Shown here piece after piece: positions 1-9,383 of a stretch of DNA of 64,000 bases (the stretch's first letter is position 1; every line of letters begins with the position of its first letter). The stretch spans positions 806,001 through 870,000 of the forward strand of contig NZ_CP011530.1 in NCBI RefSeq assembly GCF_001605725.1, written 5' to 3'. Below the pieces are notes generated by a model, which saw only the letters and a list, made by a program, of their open reading frames with translations, searched no databases and had not been told where the DNA came from. The translations under genes were made by a program, and so were the position numbers. The stretch comes from Mycobacteroides immunogenum. Its GTDB lineage: Bacteria > Actinomycetota > Actinomycetes > Mycobacteriales > Mycobacteriaceae.

Positions 1-33
1 TCGAATAGGGCACGTACCGCATTGGATCTCCCA

Positions 34-84
34 CGATTTCGGTGCATTTTCGGGTGCTCACCGCACCCTATTGCACCGAAATCG
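34..84. repeat. Composite palindrome at the 3' end of the DUF559 gene
   Basis: CGATTTCGGTGCA (34-46) is the exact reverse complement of TGCACCGAAATCG (72-84). Between them GGGTGC (52-57) can pair with GCACCC (63-68), so the whole stretch folds into one long interrupted hairpin. The 72-84 arm encodes the last codons of the minus-strand gene and its stop lies at 68-70, so the structure could end transcription. A further copy lies at 1007-1023. Confidence 0.75.
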
Positions 85-973
85 CTTTGCGGATTATCGA
101 GATAACCCTTTGCGGGTGCTCGGTGAGGTCGACCCAGGTGAACCGGAGCACCTGCCACCCGCTGAGGGCGATGGCGTTCTGGCGTATTCGATCACGCTGA
201 AACGCGGCCTGAGCGCTGTGGAATGCCCACCCGTCGACCTCGATCGCCACGCGCTGAACTGGGAACGCAACATCAACCACGTAACCCGCCACCGGGTGAT
301 TGGCGATCCACCCCTCGATACGAGACGCCTGAAGTAGACGTATAAGAAGACGCTCGGCCTCGGATCGGGCACCGCTGCCCGCCGATTGAAGCAGCCTGCG
401 GGCCGCGGGTGCGCCATACCTTCCCTTGTTGCGCAGATGGGCGCTCCACAGCGCCGGCAATTCGAGGTGACGCTGGAGTGCGCGGTCCATGATTGCGCTG
501 CCGCCGCCCCGGGTCGCCGCCGCTTCGAGGACTGTCAGCGGTAAGGCAGTCACGCGCAGTCGCCGTTCCTGGACGATGTCGATCGCGGCGAGGTCCCGAC
601 GGCGGATGCGGATGCCCGGGGCCGCTCGCCCGTTTGCATGCCGGGGCACCGTGACGTCGACGACCTCGGGGGGATCGGTGGTGAGGCCGAGCCACCACGC
701 TGCCGTCGGCCCACTCGCGACGCTTCGTGTTCCGCACGACCACACCGCCGCCCGCACCCGCGCGGCAGGCGTGAATGGACGATCGTCGGCGAAGTAGACG
801 CCGGCGAAACAGGCACGCCACTGTCCACTGCGCACTTTGCGCTTGATCGCATCGACCGACACGCCGGCCCGGCAGGCCTGTTCGAGAGTGACGACGCCGT
901 CCTGGTGGCGCAGCAGGTCGTTCAGCATGTCGGATACGACGACGGGGTGAGTGACGCTGGTTCCGGCCAACAT
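68..973 (-). CDS. AbiEi antitoxin-like / DUF559 (Vsr-like) domain protein
   Basis: The N-terminal part (first ~60 residues from MLNDLLRHQDG) resembles the winged-helix domain of AbiEi-type antitoxins (VVTLEQACRAGVSVDAIKRK). The C-terminal ~100 residues are a DUF559 fold: SEAERLL, then VVDVAFP...VAIEVDGWAFH, then RDRIRQNAIALSGWQVLRFTW. The E...D...EVD spacing is that of PD-(D/E)XK nucleases related to Vsr. Such genes occur in multiple copies in mycobacteria; the substrate is unknown. Start is uncertain: ATG at 973 is given; 928 (ATG) and 1015 (GTG, inside a repeat) are alternatives. No toxin partner is adjacent. It is divergent from purC, and the gene is bracketed by short inverted repeats. 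Confidence 0.75.
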   Translation of the reverse strand: MLAGTSVTHPVVVSDMLNDLLRHQDGVVTLEQACRAGVSVDAIKRKVRSGQWRACFAGVYFADDRPFTPAARVRAAVWSCGTRSVASGPTAAWWLGLTTDPPEVVDVTVPRHANGRAAPGIRIRRRDLAAIDIVQERRLRVTALPLTVLEAAATRGGGSAIMDRALQRHLELPALWSAHLRNKGRYGAPAARRLLQSAGSGARSEAERLLIRLLQASRIEGWIANHPVAGYVVDVAFPVQRVAIEVDGWAFHSAQAAFQRDRIRQNAIALSGWQVLRFTWVDLTEHPQRVISIIRKAISVQ

Positions 974-1006
974 GACTTGTGTGCAAAAGGGGGCGTCCAG
1001 CGCACC

Positions 1007-1023
1007 AAAATGCACCGAAATCG
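1007..1023. repeat. 17-base inverted repeat partner of 34-50
   Basis: AAAATGCACCGAAATCG here is the exact reverse complement of the 17 bases at 34-50, so the DUF559 gene lies between perfect 17-base inverted repeats about 960 bases apart. It sits upstream of the DUF559 start and just before the purC -10 box. Confidence 0.8.
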
Positions 1024-1031
1024 CGGGTGGT

Positions 1032-1037
1032 TAGGAT
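1032..1037 (+). promoter_or_regulatory. -10 box of leaderless purC
   Basis: TAGGAT fits the mycobacterial TANNNT consensus and is followed by six bases and the purC ATG, so the transcript probably begins at the start codon. No Shine-Dalgarno sequence is present. Confidence 0.6.
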
Positions 1038-1043
1038 GTCACG

Positions 1044-1937
1044 ATGCGTCCTTCGCTGTCCGATTACCAGCATGTGGCCAGCGGCAAGGTCCGTGAGCTG
1101 TACCGAGTCGACGATGAGCACCTGTTATTCGTCGCCACCGACCGGATTTCCGCGTTCGATTTCATCCTCGATACGCCGATACCCGATAAGGGCCGCATCC
1201 TCACCGCGATGAGCGTTTTCTTCTTCGGGCTGCTGACCGTGCCGAACCATCTGGCCGGGCCGCCCGACGATCCGCGCATCCCCGAGGAAGTGCTGGGCCG
1301 GGCGCTGTTGGTGCGGCGCCTCGACATGCTTCCGGTGGAATGTGTGGCCCGCGGATACCTCACCGGGTCCGGGCTGCTGGACTATCAGCGCACCGGCGCG
1401 GTGTGCGGCCATGTGTTGCCGCAGGGCCTTGAGGAAGCCAGCCGTCTGGATCCGCCGTTGTTCACCCCGGCGACCAAGGCCGATATCGGTGAGCACGATA
1501 TGAATGTCGACTTCGCCGCGGTGGTGGATCTGGTTGGCGGAGTGCGCGCCAACCAGCTGCGCGACGAGACCATCAAGGTCTATACCCGCGCCGCGGCCCA
1601 TGCCCTGCACAAGGGAATCATCTTGGCCGACACCAAGTTTGAATTCGGCGTCGATATTGAGGGCACCTTGGTGCTGGCCGACGAGGTGTTCACCCCGGAC
1701 TCCTCGCGCTACTGGGATGCTGCCAACTATCGGCCCGGCGTGGTGCAGGACAGCTTTGACAAGCAGTTCGTCCGCAACTGGCTCACCGGCCCCGAGTCGG
1801 GTTGGGATCGTGCGTCGGACACTCCGCCGCCACCCCTGCCGGATGAGGTGGCAGTGGCCACACGTGAACGTTATATCGAGGCATATGAGCGCATTTCGGG
1901 GCTGAGCTTCGCCGATTGGATCGGTCCGTCAGCGTGA
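1044..1937 (+). CDS. purC: Phosphoribosylaminoimidazole-succinocarboxamide synthase
   Basis: SAICAR synthetase joins CAIR and aspartate with ATP hydrolysis in the cytosolic purine pathway. The 297-residue length fits the single-domain bacterial enzyme. Visible signatures are the N-terminal [20 protein letters not shown], the [15 protein letters not shown] signature near residue 95, and LADTKFEFG near residue 195. The start is the ATG that follows a TANNNT box by six bases. The stop overlaps the GTG start of the downstream peptidase (GTGA), so the two genes are probably co-transcribed. This is the first of six pur genes spread over the window. Confidence 0.97.
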   Translation: MRPSLSDYQHVASGKVRELYRVDDEHLLFVATDRISAFDFILDTPIPDKGRILTAMSVFFFGLLTVPNHLAGPPDDPRIPEEVLGRALLVRRLDMLPVECVARGYLTGSGLLDYQRTGAVCGHVLPQGLEEASRLDPPLFTPATKADIGEHDMNVDFAAVVDLVGGVRANQLRDETIKVYTRAAAHALHKGIILADTKFEFGVDIEGTLVLADEVFTPDSSRYWDAANYRPGVVQDSFDKQFVRNWLTGPESGWDRASDTPPPPLPDEVAVATRERYIEAYERISGLSFADWIGPSA

Positions 1938-4051
1938 GCGGGCCGGTGAAGCCGCCCGTCGCCAACCGTATCGACACTCTGCGCGAGTATCACGGTGACA
2001 CCTTTGTTGATCCGTACGAATGGATGCGTGAGAAGGAAAGTCCAGAGGTCATCGCGCATCTGGAGGCGGAGAACGCCTATGTCGATGACCAGCTGGGGCA
2101 TCTGGAAGAGCTGCGCACCAGCATCTTCGGTGAGATCAAGTCGCGCACCAAGGAGACCGACCTCTCCATTCCCACCCGCATGGGCCAGTGGTGGTACTAC
2201 GCCCGCAGCTTCGAGGGCAAGCAGTACGGAGTCCACTGCCGTTGTCCGATAGGCGATCCCGACGACTGGACGCCTCCGGCGCTGGACCACGATGTGCCGG
2301 GCGAACAGATCCTGCTCGACGGCAATGCCGAAGCCGAGGGTCACGACTTCTTCTCCCTGGGCGCGGCCACCGTCAGCCCGGACGGGAACACGTTGGCCTA
2401 CTCGGTCGACGTCGTCGGCCATGAGATGTACACGCTGCGGTTCAAAGACCTGCGTACCGGTGCGATGTACGCGGATGAGATCGCCGATATCGGTGCGGGC
2501 GCGACCTGGGCCATGGACAGCCGCACCCTGTACTACCCCGTGATCGATGAAGCCTTCCGGCCCTATGCCATTCGCCGGTACGAGTTGGGCAGCGGCGCCG
2601 AGCCCACCGAGGTGTTCTCCGAACCGGACGAGCGATTCTGGATTGGTGTCGGCCGTACTCGCAGTGATCGCTTTGTCGCGATCAGCGTGCATTCGTCGGT
2701 GACGTCCGAGATTCTGATCGGCGACGCCGAGGATCCGGCTACGGCTTTTTCGCCGGTGTGGCTGCGCCGCACGGGTGTCGAGTACACCGTCGAACACATT
2801 GTGGTCGGCGGCGAGGACCGGCTGCTGATCCTGCACAACGACGGGGCCGTGAACTTCGCGCTGGCGGAGCTGCCGGTCGCCGCGCTGGCCGACGGACCGG
2901 TCGCCCCCGCGTTGGCGCGCACGCTGATCGACCACCGCGATGATGTTCGGCTGGACGGTGTGGAGGCATTTGCCGAACGGTTCGTGATCGGATATCGGCG
3001 AGAAGCACTGCCGCGCATCCAGGTCTGGCCGGTGACGGCCGATGGATATGGCGCACCGCAGGAAGTCGCGTTCGACTCCGAGCTCATGCTCTCGGGACTG
3101 GGCGACAACCCCGAATGGAATTCGCCGCTGCTGCGGGTGGGTTGCGCGTCCTTCATCACCCCGACCCGTGTCTACGACCTCGATGTGCACACGGGGGAGC
3201 GCACGCTCCTCAAGGAGCAGCCCGTTCTCGGCGGCTATCGCCGCGAGGACTATGTGGAGCGGCGCGAATGGGCGCTCGCCGAAGATGGCACCCGGATTCC
3301 GCTGTCGGTGGTCCACCGCAGCGATGTTCAGTCACCGTGTCCCACCGTGCTGTACGGATACGGCGCATACGAGATGTGTGAGGATCCGCAGTTCAGTATC
3401 GGCCGACTCTCCTTGTTGGACCGGGGAGTGGTGTTTGTCATCGCCCACGTGCGTGGTGGTGGTGAAATGGGCCGCCTCTGGTACGAGGACGGCAAGATGC
3501 TGCGCAAGAGGCACAGTTTCACCGACTTTGTCTCAGCGGCAAGGCATCTGATCGACACCGGCGTCGCGTTGCCCGATCGGCTGGTGGCCTGGGGTGGCAG
3601 TGCCGGCGGACTGCTGGTGGGTGCCGCGGTGAATCTGGCGCCCGAGCTGTTCGCCGGTGTGCTCGCACAGGTGCCCTTTGTCGATCCCGTCACCACCATC
3701 TGCGATCCGTCGCTGCCGCTGACCGTCACCGAGTGGGATGAGTGGGGAAATCCCCTGGAAAATAGGGATGTTTATGACTACATCAAGTCGTATTCGCCCT
3801 ACGAGAACATCCGGGCCGCGGAGTACCCCAGCATTCTTGCGATGACGTCCTTGCATGACTCCCGGGTGCTGTACGTGGAACCGGCCAAGTGGGTGGCGGA
3901 GTTGCGCCACACCACCACCGGTGAACGTCCCATCTTGATGCGTACCGAGATGACAGCAGGACACGGTGGGATCAGCGGGCGCTACGAGCGCTGGAAAGAG
4001 AGTGCCTTCCAGCTCGCGTGGATACTCGATGTCCTTGGGGCACAGGGGTAA
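1934..4051 (+). CDS. ptrB: Oligopeptidase B (prolyl oligopeptidase family S9A)
   Basis: A 705-residue cytosolic serine peptidase that cleaves short peptides after basic residues. The N-terminal half is the seven-blade propeller; the C-terminal third is the alpha/beta-hydrolase domain with YGYGAYEM, nucleophile motif GGSAGG, aspartate in SLHDSRV and histidine in TAGHGG. GTG 1934 is chosen because it forms a GTGA overlap with the purC stop; an ATG at 1916 in the same frame is possible. In M. tuberculosis the orthologous locus is split into two annotated genes (ptrBa/ptrBb), whereas here the frame is whole. An SDR gene follows after 7 bases. Confidence 0.93.
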   Translation: MSGPVKPPVANRIDTLREYHGDTFVDPYEWMREKESPEVIAHLEAENAYVDDQLGHLEELRTSIFGEIKSRTKETDLSIPTRMGQWWYYARSFEGKQYGVHCRCPIGDPDDWTPPALDHDVPGEQILLDGNAEAEGHDFFSLGAATVSPDGNTLAYSVDVVGHEMYTLRFKDLRTGAMYADEIADIGAGATWAMDSRTLYYPVIDEAFRPYAIRRYELGSGAEPTEVFSEPDERFWIGVGRTRSDRFVAISVHSSVTSEILIGDAEDPATAFSPVWLRRTGVEYTVEHIVVGGEDRLLILHNDGAVNFALAELPVAALADGPVAPALARTLIDHRDDVRLDGVEAFAERFVIGYRREALPRIQVWPVTADGYGAPQEVAFDSELMLSGLGDNPEWNSPLLRVGCASFITPTRVYDLDVHTGERTLLKEQPVLGGYRREDYVERREWALAEDGTRIPLSVVHRSDVQSPCPTVLYGYGAYEMCEDPQFSIGRLSLLDRGVVFVIAHVRGGGEMGRLWYEDGKMLRKRHSFTDFVSAARHLIDTGVALPDRLVAWGGSAGGLLVGAAVNLAPELFAGVLAQVPFVDPVTTICDPSLPLTVTEWDEWGNPLENRDVYDYIKSYSPYENIRAAEYPSILAMTSLHDSRVLYVEPAKWVAELRHTTTGERPILMRTEMTAGHGGISGRYERWKESAFQLAWILDVLGAQG

Positions 4052-4058
4052 TTCGCCA

Positions 4059-4880
4059 ATGTCTGACGAGGTCGTCGTCGTCATCGGTGTCGGCGGCATG
4101 GGCAGGGTCATCGCCCGTCGTCAGGGCATCGGCAAAACGCTGCTGATCGCCGACCACAATGAGCAGGCACTCCGGCGCGTCGTCGATGAACTGACGTCCG
4201 ATGGTCATCACGTCGTCGGAGAGCCGGTCGACGTCTCCTCGCGCGCGGGGGTATCGGCGCTCGCGGGGGCCGCCGCGGCACTGGGGCGGGTCACGCAGGT
4301 CGCGCACACCGCCGGCCTCTCACCGGCGCAGTCGCCGACGGCAGCCATCCTGGCCGTCGATCTGGTGGGGGTGGCCCTGGTGGTGGAGGAGTTCGGCAAC
4401 GTCATCGCCTCCGGCGGTGCGGGTGTGGTGATTGCCAGCATGGCCGGCCACATGCCATTCGAGCTCACCGCCGAGCAGGAACACGAACTCGGTGCCACAG
4501 TCGCGGAGGAATTGTTGGCTCTGCCCTATGTTCAGAGCATCGAATACCCTGCCGTGGCCTACCAATTATCCAAGCGTGCCAATCGCATTCGTGTTCGTTC
4601 GGCGGCTCGTCAGTGGGGTTCACGCGGAGCCCGCATCAACTCGATCAGTCCGGGAGTGGTGTCTACCACGATGGGGCACCACGAGCTCGCTTCGCCGACG
4701 GGCGCGATCACGAAGGCCATGATCGACGGCTCGGCCTCCGGGCGTATCGGTACGTCCGATGACATCGCGGCGGCGGCGGCATTCCTACTGGGGCCCGAAT
4801 CGTCCTACATCACGGGCACAGATTTGTTGGTCGACGGCGGGGTCATCGCGGCGGTGCGGTCCGGTCAGCTGTTCAGCTGA
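4059..4880 (+). CDS. SDR family oxidoreductase
   Basis: A 273-residue short-chain dehydrogenase. The coenzyme loop is VIGVGGMGRV rather than the usual TGxxxGxG, and the catalytic YQLSK is present about residue 168, followed by ARINSISPGVV and the C-terminal ITGTDLLVDGGV that marks classical SDRs. The start ATG lies eight bases after the ptrB stop, so the gene is probably the last of a purC-ptrB-SDR operon. The substrate cannot be told from sequence. Its stop overlaps the 3' end of the convergent transporter by eight bases. Confidence 0.85.
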   Translation: MSDEVVVVIGVGGMGRVIARRQGIGKTLLIADHNEQALRRVVDELTSDGHHVVGEPVDVSSRAGVSALAGAAAALGRVTQVAHTAGLSPAQSPTAAILAVDLVGVALVVEEFGNVIASGGAGVVIASMAGHMPFELTAEQEHELGATVAEELLALPYVQSIEYPAVAYQLSKRANRIRVRSAARQWGSRGARINSISPGVVSTTMGHHELASPTGAITKAMIDGSASGRIGTSDDIAAAAAFLLGPESSYITGTDLLVDGGVIAAVRSGQLFS

Positions 4881-6276
4881 TTGCCGAATCCATATCCTCC
4901 AACGATCGCCCCTTGGTCTCCTGCACCCAGCGCGCCACGAACACCAAGGACAACACCGCGCACAACGCGTAGAGCCCGTAGGCGATGCCCAGGGCGTCTC
5001 GTAACGCCGGGAACGTCACCGTCACCAGCCAGTTGGCCGCCCAGTTGCCCGCGGTGGCCAAACCCATGGCCGCTGCCCTGATCCGGTTGGGGAAGATCTC
5101 ACCCAGCAGCACCCAGACCACCGGGCCCCAGGACATTCCGAACGCGACGACAAACAGATTGGCGGCAACCAGCGCGACAGGCCCGGCGACGGGTCCCAGG
5201 TGTGGTTTGCCGTCCACCATGGTGGCCGAACTGAAGACGATCGCCATGGTGCCGAGCGTCGCGGCCATACCCGCCGAGCCGATGAGTAGAAGAGGCTTGC
5301 GGCCCACCCGGTCGATGAGCGCGATCGCTATCAGCGTGGTGACGATGTTCGTGATCGAGGTGATGACCGTGATCGTGAAGGAGGAGGTCTCGCCGAAGCC
5401 GACCGCCTGCCACAGCACGTTCGAGTAGTAGAAGATCACGTTGATGCCCACCAACTGCTGAAACACCGCCAGCGCCATCCCAATCCACACGATGGCATAC
5501 AGACCGCCGGTGGGCTTGCGCAGATCGCGCCACGACGACGAGGTGTTTTGATCGAGTGTCTCTTGGATGCGGCCGATCGTGATGTCGAGGTTCTTTTCGC
5601 CGAGCAGGGTCGCCAGCACGCTGCGCGCCTCGGGGATACGGTGCGTGGCAACGAGATAGCGGGGAGACTCCGGGATGGTGAAGGCCAGCGTGCCGTACAC
5701 CAGTGCCGGCAGCGCCATCGCGAGGAACATCCAGCGCCATGCGGGCAGGCCGAGCCACAGGATGTCGCGAGAACTGCCCGCGAGATGCGCCAACAGCCAA
5801 TCGATGGTGAGGGACAAGAAGATCCCGGTAACGATCGCCAATTGTTGCAGTGAACCTAATCGCCCACGGATGTGCGACGGCGAGGTTTCGGCGATGTAGG
5901 CGGGCGCGATCAGAGATGCGACGCCGACCCCGACCCCGCCGATCACTCGGAAGATGACGAGCAGCTCGATGTTCGGCGCGAGACCGGCGCCCACCGCGCT
6001 CAGCAGGAACAGGGCGGCGGCAATCTTCATGACGGCCACCCGCCCTATCCGGTCGGCGATGCGGCCCGCCGTCATGGCGCCCAGCGCCGCGCCGAGCAGC
6101 GCCGAGGCGACCGCGAACCCGAGTTCGGCGTCACGGATGGTGAACGCGTCCTGAATCGCCTGCACCGCGCCGTTGATGACGGCGCTGTCGTATCCGAAGA
6201 GGAGCCCGCCCAGGGCGGCTACCGACGCGATCCGCAGGGCACTGTGGCCCGAGGAGACTTCGCCCTCCTCGCTCAT
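4873..6276 (-). CDS. MFS transporter, sugar porter family
   Basis: A 467-residue membrane protein with about twelve hydrophobic segments. Family marks include GGLLFGYDSAVINGAV in the first helix, the GRIADRIGR loop between helices 2 and 3, PESPRYLV after helix 6, and VGRKPLL in the second half. These are typical of proton-coupled or facilitative sugar porters. The ATG at 6276 is preferred over the upstream codon at 6291 because the protein then begins MSEEGEVSSGHSALR. It is divergent from glutathione peroxidase. The sugar is unknown. Confidence 0.88.
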   Translation of the reverse strand: MSEEGEVSSGHSALRIASVAALGGLLFGYDSAVINGAVQAIQDAFTIRDAELGFAVASALLGAALGAMTAGRIADRIGRVAVMKIAAALFLLSAVGAGLAPNIELLVIFRVIGGVGVGVASLIAPAYIAETSPSHIRGRLGSLQQLAIVTGIFLSLTIDWLLAHLAGSSRDILWLGLPAWRWMFLAMALPALVYGTLAFTIPESPRYLVATHRIPEARSVLATLLGEKNLDITIGRIQETLDQNTSSSWRDLRKPTGGLYAIVWIGMALAVFQQLVGINVIFYYSNVLWQAVGFGETSSFTITVITSITNIVTTLIAIALIDRVGRKPLLLIGSAGMAATLGTMAIVFSSATMVDGKPHLGPVAGPVALVAANLFVVAFGMSWGPVVWVLLGEIFPNRIRAAAMGLATAGNWAANWLVTVTFPALRDALGIAYGLYALCAVLSLVFVARWVQETKGRSLEDMDSAIS

Positions 6277-6331
6277 ACATGACCTCCGCAAATTTGCTTA
6301 GTGTGCGAACAGTCAACCATCGCAACCCCGG

Positions 6332-6337
6332 TACGGT
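6332..6337 (+). promoter_or_regulatory. -10 box before glutathione peroxidase
   Basis: TACGGT is followed by seven bases (GGGAGGC) and the ATG at 6345. The spacing suits a leaderless transcript, although GGGAGG would also serve as a ribosome-binding site on a longer mRNA. Confidence 0.4.
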
Positions 6338-6344
6338 GGGAGGC

Positions 6345-6833
6345 ATGACCGATCTCGCCTCCATTCCGTTGACCGCACTGGACGGTTCGAAGCTGTCGCT
6401 GGCCGATTTCGGCGATAACGCCGTACTGGTGGTCAATGTGGCATCCAAATGCGGGCTCACCCCGCAATACGCGGCGCTGGAGAAGCTGGCCTCCGATTAC
6501 GCCGATCGCGGTCTGACGGTGCTTGGGGTGCCCTGTAACCAGTTCATGGGCCAGGAACCGGGAACGGCGGAAGAGATCCAGACGTTCTGTTCCACCACTT
6601 ACGGGGTGAGCTTTCCGCTGCTGGAGAAGTCCGACGTGAACGGGGACGGCCGGCATCCGCTGTACGCAGAGCTCACCAAGATCGCCGACGCCGAAGGTGC
6701 CGCCGGGGACGTGCAGTGGAACTTCGAGAAGTTCTTGATCGCACGGGATGGCTCGGTGGTCAAGAGATTCCGGCCGACGACGGTGCCCGACGCCCCCGAG
6801 GTGATCGAGGCCATCGAGAACGCTCTGGGGTAG
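6345..6833 (+). CDS. Glutathione peroxidase family thiol peroxidase
   Basis: A 162-residue GPx-fold protein. The catalytic tetrad elements are visible: NVASKCGLT (peroxidatic Cys), the GVPCNQF block with Gln/Asn, and VQWNFEKFLI with Trp-Asn. Cys replaces the selenocysteine of animal enzymes and a second Cys (TFCSTTY) can act as the resolving residue, as in thioredoxin-dependent bacterial members. Because mycobacteria lack glutathione, thioredoxin is the probable reductant (inference). ATG 6345 is used; upstream in-frame codons fall in the promoter. A strong terminator hairpin overlaps its stop codon. Confidence 0.92.
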   Translation: MTDLASIPLTALDGSKLSLADFGDNAVLVVNVASKCGLTPQYAALEKLASDYADRGLTVLGVPCNQFMGQEPGTAEEIQTFCSTTYGVSFPLLEKSDVNGDGRHPLYAELTKIADAEGAAGDVQWNFEKFLIARDGSVVKRFRPTTVPDAPEVIEAIENALG

Positions 6834-6851
6834 CTCCCAGAGCGTTCTTTT
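6818..6851 (+). terminator. Rho-independent terminator after glutathione peroxidase
   Basis: GAACGCTCTGGG (6818-6829) pairs perfectly with CCCAGAGCGTTC (6836-6847) around a six-base loop and is followed by TTTT. The 5' arm lies in the last codons of the gene and the stop codon is in the loop. Confidence 0.85.
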
Positions 6852-6904
6852 CGATGCGGGGTGTCTGACACCTTGCGTACATCTGGAGTTGCCAGACTGG
6901 CGGC

Positions 6905-7609
6905 ATGGCAGGACAGCTGCTGGTATCGGTGTCGGGAATCTGCGATCGCACTCTCGACGAGATTGCTGCATTTACTGAGGAGATGGACAGGCGGACGATC
7001 CCGCTGTCCTTCTTGGTGGCCCCTCGGTTGAAGGGCAAGTACCGCTTGGTGGAGGACCAGCCGACGGTTGACTGGCTGGCGGCGCGCCGGTCACGCGGTG
7101 ACGCCATCGTGCTGCACGGATACGACCAGGCGGCAACCAAGAAGCGTCGCGACGAGTTCGCGGCATTGCCTGCGCACGAGGCCAATCTGCGCCTGATGGC
7201 CGCCGATCGTGTGATGGAGCAGACCGGCCTGCGGACGCGGCTCTTTGCCGCGCCGGGCTGGATGGCCTCAGCGGGAGCCGTAGAGATGCTGCCGCGCAAT
7301 GGTTTCCGCCTGAACATTGGACTTTCCGAGATCACCGATCTGGTGCACGGGACTTCGGTGCGGTCCCGGGTGCTGGGCATCGGCGAGGGCTTCCTCTCCG
7401 AGCCGTGGTGGTGCCGGATGCTGGTGCTGTCCGCGGCGCGCACGGCCCGCCGCGACGGCGTGGTGCGAGTCGCCATCTCGGCCAAGCACCTACGCAAGCC
7501 GGGGCCGCGTCAGGCGATGATCGACGCCATCGACCTCGCGTTGCTGCACGGTTCCGTGCCAGGTGTCTACGAGTGGTTGCCCAAGCAGGTATTGCACAGC
7601 GTGGCATAA
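6905..7609 (+). CDS. DUF2334 polysaccharide deacetylase-like protein
   Basis: A 234-residue protein starting MAGQLLVSVSGICDR. It shows the DUF2334 pattern: an early ISGICD-like strand with Asp, PLSFLVAPRLKGKY, then GDAIVLHGYDQ with the His-Gly-Tyr typical of this deacetylase relative, and FAAPGWMAS further on. The fold is that of NodB-type carbohydrate esterases, but the natural substrate is unknown. It has no signal peptide and is probably cytosolic. It follows the gpx terminator, so it should have its own promoter, although none is obvious. Confidence 0.8.
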   Translation: MAGQLLVSVSGICDRTLDEIAAFTEEMDRRTIPLSFLVAPRLKGKYRLVEDQPTVDWLAARRSRGDAIVLHGYDQAATKKRRDEFAALPAHEANLRLMAADRVMEQTGLRTRLFAAPGWMASAGAVEMLPRNGFRLNIGLSEITDLVHGTSVRSRVLGIGEGFLSEPWWCRMLVLSAARTARRDGVVRVAISAKHLRKPGPRQAMIDAIDLALLHGSVPGVYEWLPKQVLHSVA

Positions 7610-7712
7610 AGTTCATCGTTTGCCGTATAGGCACTGGTCCCCGGTGTCACAGTGATGGCTTTGTGCTTTCACCGCAAGGAAGTTGGACCTTTCCATCATC
7701 AATCGTCCCCGC

Positions 7713-7718
7713 TACGGT
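7713..7718 (+). promoter_or_regulatory. -10 box of leaderless flavoprotein gene
   Basis: TACGGT is followed by GAACCG and then GTG at 7725, the standard leaderless spacing. Confidence 0.55.
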
Positions 7719-7724
7719 GAACCG

Positions 7725-9383
7725 GTGAGTGACACGAGTACCGATGTCATCGTCGTAGGCGCGGGCCTGGCGGGCTTGGTGGCGACCTGTGAATTGGTGG
7801 ACCGGGGCAAGAGCGTCATCGTCGTCGAGCAGGAGAACTCCGCCAGTCTGGGTGGGCAGGCGTATTGGTCTTTCGGGGGTCTCTTCTTCGTCAACAGTCC
7901 CGAACAGCGCCGCCTGGGGATCAAGGATTCCCACGAGTTGGCGCTGCAGGACTGGCTCGGTACCGCCGGATTTGACCGGCCCGAGGATCACTGGCCGCGC
8001 CAATGGGCGCACGCATACGTCGATTTCGCCGCAGGAGAGAAGCGAAGCTGGTTGCGGGCCAGGGGTTTGCAGACATTTCCTGTGGTCTCGTGGGCCGAGC
8101 GCGGTGGCAAGGATGCGCTGGGGCCGGGCAATTCGGTGCCGCGGTTTCACATCACGTGGGGTACCGGTCCCGGGCTGGTGGAGATCTTCGCCCGGCGCGT
8201 ACTCGCCGCGGTGGATCGCGGGCAGGTGCGCATCGCCTACCGGCACCAGGTCGACGAGCTGATTGTCGATCAGGGTGCCGCGGTGGGCGTCCGGGGGACG
8301 GTGCTGGAGCCATCGAACAGCGCGCGGGGTGTCACGTCGTCGCGAACCGCCCTGGGAGAGTTTGAGTTCCGCGCACAGGCCGTCATCGTCACCAGCGGCG
8401 GCATCGGCGGCAATCATGATCTGGTGCGTGCCAACTGGCCCGAGCGGCTGGGGCGCGTTCCTTCTCAGCTGCTTACGGGTGTGCCCGCCCACGTGGACGG
8501 CCGCATGCTCGGGATCTCGGTCGCGGCGGGGGCGCACCTGATCAACCGGGACCGCATGTGGCATTACACCGAGGGCATCACCAACTACGACCCGATCTGG
8601 CCCGGCCATGGTATTCGGATCCTGCCCGGGCCGTCATCGTTGTGGTTGGATGCCAACGGATCTCGAATTCCGGCGCCGTTGTTCCCCGGCTTCGACACGC
8701 TGGGTACCTTGGAGCACATCTGCCGCAGCGGGCATGACTATTCGTGGTTCATTCTCAACGCGCGAATTATTGCCAAAGAGTTCGCGCTGTCGGGTCAGGA
8801 ACAGAACCCGGACCTCACGGGCAAGGATGTGCGGGGGGTGCTGCGGCGGGGAAAGGCGGGTGCGCCCGCACCGGTGCAGGCATTCATCGATAAGGGCGTC
8901 GACTTCGTCAGTGCATCGAATCTGCCTGACCTGGTCGCCAAGATGAACGCGCTGCCGGATGTCACACCCCTGGACTACGCGACCATCGCCCAGCAGGTGA
9001 CGGCGCGGGACCGTGAGGTGGCCAACCCCTTCGGTAAGGACCCGCAGATCGCCGCGATCCGCGCCGCGCGCGGCTACCTGGCCGACCGGTTCACCCGGGT
9101 GGTGGCTCCGCACCGGCTCACCGACCCGAAGGCGGGCCCGCTCATCGCGGTGAAGCTACATATTCTGACCCGAAAGACCCTGGGCGGCTTGGAAACCGAT
9201 CTCGATTCGCGTGTTCTGCGCGCCGACGGCAGCTGTTTCGACGGCCTGTATGCGGCGGGCGAGGTCGCCGGGTTCGGTGGCGGCGGTGTGCATGGCTACC
9301 GGGCGCTGGAAGGCACCTTCCTGGGTGGCTGCATCTTCAGTGGACGCGCCGCGGGCCGGGGCGCGGCCGAGGACATCGGCTAG
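7725..9383 (+). CDS. FAD-binding dehydrogenase (KstD / fumarate reductase flavoprotein family)
   Basis: A 552-residue flavoprotein. The dinucleotide-binding motif VVGAGLAGLVATCELVDRG is at residues ~10-28, GGQAYWSFGG follows, and the C-terminal GEVAGFGGGGVHGYRALEG with FLGGCIFSGRAAG is the second FAD-contacting region. Members of this family oxidise or reduce ketosteroids and related substrates; mycobacteria have many paralogs and the substrate here is unknown. GTG 7725 follows a TANNNT box by six bases; the longer upstream reading from 7683 would start before the predicted transcript. Its TAG stop shares the tetranucleotide CTAG with the stop of the convergent hydrolase. Confidence 0.87.
   Translation: MSDTSTDVIVVGAGLAGLVATCELVDRGKSVIVVEQENSASLGGQAYWSFGGLFFVNSPEQRRLGIKDSHELALQDWLGTAGFDRPEDHWPRQWAHAYVDFAAGEKRSWLRARGLQTFPVVSWAERGGKDALGPGNSVPRFHITWGTGPGLVEIFARRVLAAVDRGQVRIAYRHQVDELIVDQGAAVGVRGTVLEPSNSARGVTSSRTALGEFEFRAQAVIVTSGGIGGNHDLVRANWPERLGRVPSQLLTGVPAHVDGRMLGISVAAGAHLINRDRMWHYTEGITNYDPIWPGHGIRILPGPSSLWLDANGSRIPAPLFPGFDTLGTLEHICRSGHDYSWFILNARIIAKEFALSGQEQNPDLTGKDVRGVLRRGKAGAPAPVQAFIDKGVDFVSASNLPDLVAKMNALPDVTPLDYATIAQQVTARDREVANPFGKDPQIAAIRAARGYLADRFTRVVAPHRLTDPKAGPLIAVKLHILTRKTLGGLETDLDSRVLRADGSCFDGLYAAGEVAGFGGGGVHGYRALEGTFLGGCIFSGRAAGRGAAEDIG

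Noticed and set aside
34..84. CRISPR-like repeat
   Set aside because: Only three copies of a 13-17 base word with mixed orientation and unequal spacing; no spacers or cas genes.
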